The position numbers and the translations under genes are program-made. From Agapanthus africanus (Eukaryota; Streptophyta; Magnoliopsida; Asparagales; Amaryllidaceae), in assembly GCA_030015575.1 (NCBI GenBank), contig CM057347.1:410472248-410536247 (forward strand): DNA of 64,000 nucleotides. Direction: 5' to 3'. The notes under the pieces are model-generated. The model was not told where the DNA came from, made no database searches, and saw only the letters and a program-made list of their open reading frames with translations. Positions 57,089 through 64,000 of the stretch are shown here, piece by piece. The number at the start of each line of letters is the position of its first letter. Within the stretch, counting starts at the first letter, position 1.

Positions 57089-57106
57089 TGGCACGCCCGG
57101 TGGGAC
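57089..57106 (+). other. Primer binding site of element B
   Basis: TGGCACGCCCGGTGGGAC, five bases after the LTR end, one base different from element A. Confidence 0.7.
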
Positions 57107-57233
57107 CTTTTCCTCTTTCCACTCCACACTTCGTGCGTCGTACTCGCGAACGAATCGCGGTTTGTTAATGGTTGCCCTCGGGTTTCAAGTCACTAAGATT
57201 TGGTCTCTTGCTTAGCACAGAAGGCAAACAGCA

Positions 57234-60200
57234 ATGGCGTTCAACTGCTCGAACTGCTCCAACTGCAACTGCAACCGACGCTCCGCCTCACCTGGAGGTG
57301 TAGCCTATGGACCTCAGGCGGCATCACTGTTCACGATGCCGGTAGAACAAATCACCCAGGCTACTACTGGACTATTTTTCGGGACCATGCTCCCGCCAAT
57401 GAGCTTCACGGCCCCAGTGCCCATACCGGAAGGTCCTAAGAAGTCGGTCTTCGATCGACTTACAGCTGCTGCGGCCCCTCTCAACGGGTCGCCCAACACC
57501 AATGCCTCGGTCTTCTCCAGACTAGGCCAAAACTCCTGCGGGCCCACGATGAAGCTTGCGGTCCCAAAGAAGGTTATTCAAAAGAGAGTAGCTAAACCTG
57601 TTCTTGAAGTCGTCAAGGCGGCTTCTCCCACTAAGAGGTCGGTCTTCACAAGACTGACCGTCCCAACTCCGACTCTCGCTCCGGCTACTCAAAAGGCATC
57701 AGTCTTTACTAGGCTGACACCGGCTATAGCCCCTCACTTGAACAGGGGGTAAGAAAAGGCCATCCCCGTCACCAAGCCAATTCCCATAACTCGACATGCT
57801 CGACGTTGCCACTGGCGCCGAGTGAGGAAGTCCGGAGGTAGTTCCCCCTCTGGGTTAACTCCACCAGCCCCGACGACAGAAGTTAATGCTGCTGTTCCGA
57901 CTGAGAACAGCTTTGAACTGCTAAAAAAAGTGCGTAGGAATTCTCCTACCGCTGTACTGAAGAGGTCTCCCCCTCCGCTGGAAAAGGATGTAGAAGCAAA
58001 GCCAGAACAGCCCCAATCCCCTCAACGGCTGTCCTCCAGAATCTATAAAGTCTGGCGGCAGGCCCAAGACTCGGTGATCGATCCAAATTTCTCCCGCCAG
58101 CACAAGAAGCTGAAGGTCCAACAGGAAGTCAGCCATCCTGCTAAGCCACGAAAAGCTGTCTGGGTGCCCACCTCGACGGCTCCCTCAACTTCGACCGCTC
58201 CTGAGAAAAGAAGGCCGGAGAAGATCCCTGTGCCGGCGACAGAAGCCAAAAACACTGAACCCAAACGCCCTAAGTCTGGGGGCATGGTCGTCCATACCGT
58301 TTACATGGCGTCTGGGAAGGAGGATAGCCGCGCTTCAACGGGCTACCGACCACTCACCCAATCCATTACAAGAGCCCAGGAGCAGCAGCAACAGAAGCTC
58401 CAGGAGATGCTGACTGCAATGGCCGTGCTCACCGGACCAAAAGAAAGCCCGGAGGCATCATCGGAGCAGCGTCGCGAACACGAAACCGATACTGAATTCC
58501 TTCGTAGAATGCTTGAAAAGAAGGACAAGGAGGCTGCAGAGCAAGCGGCCAATATAAAGCAGATGGCTCTCCTATTTCAAGACATGGTCGGGATGATGAT
58601 CCAGCCAGATCCCCCAGCCAAAGATCCTCTGATTATCCTTGAAGATGACAGAGGAGAAACGTCAAATCCACCGTCGGCTCTTTCAACAGCCAAGGATGAG
58701 ACAATTTCCAAAGCTGCCCGGGATGACTATATTGCTCAACAAATACGAGTTCACCAGGAAACTGAGGCAGCCGGTCAAGTTTTTAAAACGAGGCGACCAT
58801 ATCCGAGTTGGTATAATCAGATCAAATACCCGTCGGGCTACACGATCCCAAAATTCCATGTCTACAAGGGGACAGGCAATCCCGATCAACATGTTGCCCA
58901 GCTCAGGGCTCTTTGTGGCAACACCGGCGGCGATGATAAGCTCCTGCTTCGCCAATTCGTCGACAGCTTATCGGAGACGGCGTTTGAATGGTACTCCGAG
59001 CTTCCGAACGACTCCGTCAAAACATTCGCTGAAATGGAGTTGTTGTTTCCCCAGCGTTTCGCAAGCGTCAGCGAGCGTACTCCAATAACAGCTTTGATCA
59101 ATGCAAGAGTAAAGCCGGGCAAAACTTGGGTTCAATATGCAATCCGATGGCGGAACTTGTGGTCAAAATGCAAACAACGCATCGAAGAAGCACCAGCGGT
59201 GGGCATGTTCGTGGGCACCCTAGATCCTCAGGAAACCATCTCACAGTTCATGATGTTCTTTAAACCAACCACGTTCCAGGCCTTGATTGACAAATTAGCC
59301 CAAATGGACCAGATGGGCCATAGACCGTCTCCTCCAAAGCCAGACTCTCGAAATGAGAAGGGGAAAGGAAAAGCGATCGTCGTCGCCAATGCTCAACAAC
59401 AGCCGAGCAACTTGAAGCCGGTTGTCCGTCAAAACAATATGCGTCCACGTCTATCCCTCGAGGAGAGGCTAGGACGTCCTTACTCATTTCCTCAAGATAA
59501 AACGAGAAGACTGTTCGAGCTGGTAGTGCGCAACAGACTCATCAATCTGCCAGATTCAAAACGTCCGTTGCAGCCAAACGACGTCAATGATTCCAATTAC
59601 TGCCTCTACCATCGAGTATTAGGTCATCCGATCGAAGATTGCTACGTCTTCAAAAGCTGGATTGAAGACCAACAACAAGGCAAGTTTGCGTTATCCGAAA
59701 GATGGAAGGTGAACCCGCCGCAACCTCATACCCCTAAAAAGGTGAATATGCCGGGGGCAACGTGCTCCCTTATTAAAGAAGCCCCATGGGAGGTCGTTCT
59801 TTCAGCCAAAACCAAAAGGATGCTGAATGATCTCCAAACATGCCTGGCGATCAGGTAGAAAACCCCGCTGGAACCCCAGATCATCGAAAGGATGCTGAAA
59901 CCGTGCCCAACTCCAAAGATTGGTGGGGATAGCCAAAGTGTTCACATCTAGCCGTCAAAATCTTCGAAAAAGAAGAAGAAATTCAAAAAGCCCGTGAAGC
60001 CTGGCGACAAGCGCACGGACCTACAGAAACAGATTGACGCACTGGAAGAATACAACCAGAAAGCGCGAACTCCAATCACGCTCCAAGAGTTTCTCAGCCA
60101 CGTCCTTGAGGATGAAGATGATGAAGAAAGCTCGTCGGATGGATCTGAGGATTATGTAGCAAGCTGCCATGTGATCTCTCATTCATCGCTAGACAATGAA

Positions 60201-60473
60201 GAAGCTCCTTGCACAGAGAGACCGGGGGCAGGTCCTGAACCGGAACTGCTATGGCCGTCAGATGAAATGATCGACGCCTTCCTGAATGAGATTCGTCTGG
60301 AAAGTAAAGCCAATCGGGAGCGTGAGATGGCCATATTTGAAAAAGCCGAACGTCGGCGACTAGACAAAAGAGTTGAGACACTCCCGCTGGATCAAAGTAC
60401 ACCCACTGCAAATAAAAGCAAGTTCAAGACGAGGAAAAGGTTTGCTAAAGCCATATCAATGGGGATGTAGCTA
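57234..60473 (+). pseudogene. Gag region of Tat element B (broken)
   Basis: Starts MAFNCSNCSNCNCN at the ATG conserved with element A. The amino-terminal 170 residues hold four repeats of a SVF.RL motif (KKSVFDRL, ASVFSRL, RSVFTRL, ASVFTRL). Then come a basic region, a coiled coil (about 58380-58590), the gag core from GYTIPKFHVYKGTGNPDQHV (about 58840) to LIDKLAQMDQMGH (about 59320), the PYSFPQDKT..LFELV module and the CLYHRVLGHPIEDC knuckle (about 59600-59645). An acidic stretch is near 60110-60150. It is the best-preserved gag of this family in the window. The solo LTR at 60479 interrupts the region. Confidence 0.82.
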
Positions 60474-60478
60474 CCACC

Positions 60479-62527
60479 TGTAAGTCCACGTTGCCTACCC
60501 CGGTGCTTACGGGGAGGCGGAAAACGGAATAAAAATCAAATTTTTATCAACTTAGGCAACATGGACTAGACAAAGAAGGATCTTTGCTAAACAAAAACAA
60601 GCTAAAGCTAACTAGTAACTAGCTAAGTGTTAGAAAGATTATACCTAGGGCTTTATGTCCTTCTCTCCTTGCTCCTTGGAGTAATGGAAAAGGGTCACCT
60701 TGGTCGTCTTCTCTCGTCGAAGAAGGATCCACCCGAAAGCCTCAACCTTTGGCTTCAACTCCAAGCTAGAAGTAACTAGGGTGCAAGAAGTGCTAATCCT
60801 TAAACCCTAGATGAGAGTAGAGATTATCAAGAAAGGGTTTTTCTCAAGCTCAAGTGTTTCTCAACACATGAGAGGGGAGAGCTTGAGGGAGAGGAAGAAC
60901 AAGAGAGAGAATGTGAATCATAGAAATGAGAGAATAATAATATGAAGCATTCTCTCATATATGTGAATTATTGTAATTAGAAAATTAGTGAGATAATTGT
61001 CATGGCTTAATCAAGACATGACCATTATCATTTCATTTTAAATGCAAATTGCAAGGATCAAAAAGCATCTTCCAAATGAAATGATGATGGTCAAAGTGTC
61101 AACCATAGTCAACAAGTCAAGGAGGTCAAATGGTCAACAACCATAACCATGCACAATTATAAAACTAATATCAATTAACAATAATACACACATGAGCATT
61201 AGGGTTAATAAAATGACAATAGTCATTAACCCTAATCAAAGTCCTCTCCCTCTGTCTCAAGCAACTGTACATACACACCCGTATTCGTGATCCGAGGAAC
61301 ACGAATACAATGAGATAAAACCAATCCCAAATCATATACTAGGATCTGGCTTAAACCAAAGCCCGCTAGTATAAGCTGTCCGGACAGCAAACGTGCACAA
61401 GTGCGCAGATGCGAACGAACCCTGTCGCAAAACCATGCGACCTCTACTCATTTTGCCTAAAGGCGAATAGCTCTCTGTGTGGGACTCTAAAGACTCGACA
61501 CTACGCTGGTAGTGGGTTTAACCACAGACTGCAAGCGGTACTAGCTGTACGTAACGGTCCCCAGGTTGGCAGATGTCGATAAGAAGACTGACGAGGTGAA
61601 CCCCATCTGAACTCCTACTGAGCCTGTATATGACAGTCTCCGTACAGTCCGGTCTGTTCGTCTGATACATCGCATGGCGGTCCTAGGGGGGCGGTGAACG
61701 TCAGTCCCCTAATAGCGGTACAAGTCGTGTCGGAGTGTAGCCCAGAACACCCTGAGATAACACTGGAAACCTACCAGTATATCTCGCTTGCCCTGGCCAG
61801 GGACTACTTATGTAATGGCTCTCCTAGACACAGCGCGATGTCAACGCCCAATACCGGGAGAGACGAATCCTATCTAATCGTCACTGCCTCCAAGTGCTTC
61901 GGGACTGCACCCAAAAACTACCTGTTTGCACGACTCCTTTGAGCCGTGGTAGGGTAGCAATCAAAGTGCAGTGGGAACACACTCGAGGCGAAGTGACAGT
62001 GTCAAGTCAGCGGACTAAGCTGTACTCATGTCACCTGGGAACTGATAACTGACGATAGGTATAATACCAACCAACAGTTCCCGACGAGTCCTGTCCAGTG
62101 TACTCGTAACCTAACGAGCACCCGTATATTATCTCAAGTACGACGTACTAACGGCTGTGGGACAGACTGTCTCCCCCACTGGGATGAGAAGCGCATACGC
62201 TAGTCTACTCCGGAGTATCGATGCCCTGTCTCGATAGTCCAACGACCAGGGACTTGTATAAGGATGTGCTTATAGATTACCCAGCTCCCACGAGTGCGAG
62301 CGCCATCACAACGCTGGTAATCAAGCAAAGATCCTAAGGGCTCTACTAATATGTATATCAGCGATATGCTAAAAGAAACACATGCACATATTGAAGTAGA
62401 GACAAACCAAGTAGCATACTACCATTTCGAGCAAGATTGTATATACAACTGTGAATATCCAGCTTCCATCAAGTAATATACAAACTAGTATGATACAGTA
62501 ATGGCCTCTAGGGCATATACACTAACA
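60479..62527 (-). mobile_element. Solo LTR, probably Copia (SIRE/Maximus-like), duplication CCACC
   Basis: On the minus strand it starts TGTTAGTGTATATGCCCTAG and ends GTGGACTTACA. It is flanked by CCACC (60474-60478 and 62528-62532), and element A shows the uninterrupted site CTGCCACCCTCCGAAGG near 17350. No coding region. It is a diverged relative of the solo LTR at 9144-11349, inserted in opposite orientation relative to its Tat host. Confidence 0.85.
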
Positions 62528-62532
62528 CCACC

Positions 62533-63540
62533 CTCTGAAGGAAACATTGCCGGCAAAGCAGAAATGCACCCTTTTTACTGCTTATATCATCGAAAGATTT
62601 CGCACCCCACCGAAGAGTGCAAAGCTTTCAATAGATGGTGGCAGGGGTATGTTGTTCACCGGCAACATTTTAAGCGGGAGAAGCGCAAAACTCGTCGGGC
62701 GCGGAAAAGTACGACCGAGGAGCTTAGAGGAACTACCGGCGATTGTCGCATGGTTAACGCCGGGGAAGCGCAAATTCTCACATTCGGGAGCGACTCTGAT
62801 GATGAAATGGCTCTTAGCCCTCTATTTAAAGAGTCCACCTCGGGAAAAGAGGAAGAGCCAAAGGCCTGCGAAAATATCCGGCTGCGTAATCGTACGCTAC
62901 CCGAAAAGAATCTCGGACCCTCAAATAAAAAAGATAAGGGAAAAGAAAAGGTCTCTGAGGATATCGCCCTAGATGACCAAGTTATGGAAGAGCTAACCGC
63001 CAAGGACCCGCCAAAGAAGAGTAAGGTGGACTATAACGTTCTGGCGCACTTGAGGAAGTTACCCTCGCAACTCAGTATTCTCGATGCCCTCTTACTATCA
63101 AAAGAAGCAAGAGATTCATTGATCAAAGCGCTACAAGAACCAGAGCAATTCCAAGCCTTCCTGGCCGAAGAAAAGATGAAGGACGAGCTGGAGGAAGTAC
63201 ACACAGCCGATATTACCTTCGGCGACGAAGACCTCCTCTTTGGGACGTGCGAGCACAACCGTCTCCTATATATCTCAGGATACTGCCACGATATAAAGAT
63301 TAGCAAAATCCTGGTCGACAATGGGTCTTCCGTCAATCTCCTCAACGTGCGAGTGTTGAAGGAAATCTGCATGAGCGTCCAGCATCTCGCTCGTGATAAG
63401 ATCACCATCTCTGGTTTTGACTCCCAGTCATCGCGGACTCTCGGGTCGGTGATATTGACACTATGATTCGGGTTACTTGTCACGGATATTAAATTTCATG
63501 TCATTGACGCCAAGACATGCTATAACGCTCTGCTCGGCCG
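62533..63540 (+). pseudogene. Second YHR knuckle, acidic linker and protease of Tat element B (broken)
   Basis: After the solo LTR the Tat sequence resumes with CLYHRKISHPTEECKAF (about 62580-62630), a basic segment, LTFGSDSDDEMALSPLF near 62780, LAHLRKLPSQLSILDALLLS near 63045 and the protease core KILVDNGSSVNLLNV at about 63308-63350. The LLGRPWLHEYN landmark follows near 63530. The order is identical to element A. Confidence 0.78.
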
Positions 63541-64000
63541 GCCTTGGTTACACGAGTACAACTTCATCCCTTCTACACAACATCAGTGTATGAAATACTT
63601 TAAGGATGGTCTCGAGTATATCGTAACGGGAGAGCTGAACCCATTCTCCGTGAACGAAGTCCGTAAGTACGATTGCAAAATATTTCCTGCCGGATTTCGA
63701 AGACACGGAGAGATGTCACAAACCGGAGAACAAAGCTATCGCCACCATTCCAGTCTTCGGGAGTGATACTGAAGAAGAGGAAGCGATAGTTTATTCAGGT
63801 CCACCTCGGCACAACAAGCCGGGACCGTCCGCTCCTATGTTGATCTTTGGCAGCGACTCGGAAGATGAGGTCCATACTATATTCTCTGCTCAGCTTTCAA
63901 TACGAACATCGCTGATGAAGAGCAAAGTTTGCAAATTGCTATGGTTCCGCCCAAACATCATAAAGAACTGGACGCGCTTGATACCTATAGTGTGGAAGAG
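63541..64000 (+). pseudogene. Start of the protease-RT linker of Tat element B
   Basis: Carries the two acidic FGSD motifs (FGSDTEEEE near 63758 and FGSDSEDE near 63848) seen in element A and then runs off the window. Broken. Confidence 0.6.

Larger units (their letters stand above)
54667..64000 (+). mobile_element. Tat-lineage element B, left part (runs off the right edge)
   Basis: LTR at 54667-57083, primer site, gag, and protease are present up to the window edge; reverse transcriptase and the rest lie beyond it. It is a relative of element A in the same orientation but with a differently built U3 region, so it is a separate insertion and not part of A. A 2.0 kb solo LTR is nested in it (60479-62527). 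The coding region is broken in several places but is better preserved than in A. The right LTR and target duplication cannot be checked. Confidence 0.85.

Noticed and set aside
1-64000. Host protein-coding genes, tRNA, rRNA or snRNA genes
   Set aside because: None could be supported. All long frames belong to retroelement domains or to the antisense gene carried by element A.

Overview
The window is plant nuclear DNA made almost entirely of nested LTR retrotransposons; I see no intact ordinary host gene, tRNA, rRNA or CRISPR. The lineages present (Athila-like, Tat and Tekay-type chromovirus among Ty3/Gypsy elements, plus LTRs resembling Copia SIRE/Maximus) are lineages of flowering plants, and plant G-boxes and short GT..AG introns agree. 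The species cannot be named from this sequence.

Layout. (1) 1-6942: the right part of an Athila-like element whose single long frame encodes only gag and protease; no reverse transcriptase or integrase follows, and its 5' LTR lies outside the window. (2) 6943-8865, 42630-44195 and 54481-54666: older non-coding background sequence, the only stretches not assigned to a recognised element. (3) 8866-42624: one huge Tat-lineage element (A) bounded by the 5-bp duplication GTATG. It has 2.7-2.8 kb LTRs, a decayed gag-pol with two RNase H domains, a 3' region packed with tandem repeats (23.7-26.1 kb), and an antisense, apparently intron-containing gene with a plant mobile domain (PMD) on the minus strand between pol and the 3' LTR. 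Three solo LTRs are nested in it: 9144-11349 (duplication CCACG), 30470-33859 (TTCAG) and 35472-40390 (GAAGC). (4) 44196-54475: a complete Tekay-type chromovirus on the minus strand, duplication CCCCT, with LTRs differing by only a few percent. (5) 54667-64000: a second Tat element (B), a relative of A in the same orientation, running off the right edge and split by a solo LTR at 60479-62527 (CCACC).

How it fits together. All five complete insertions and solo LTRs that can be tested carry perfect 5-bp target duplications, so the nesting order is clear: background first, then Tat elements A and B, then the solo-LTR families and the Tekay element. Four full-length elements have been reduced to solo LTRs by LTR-LTR recombination.

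The most unusual content is in element A: the antisense PMD gene with its own TATA promoter set head to head against the 3' LTR, and a 3' untranslated region with several unrelated tandem arrays of the kind known to seed plant satellite DNA.
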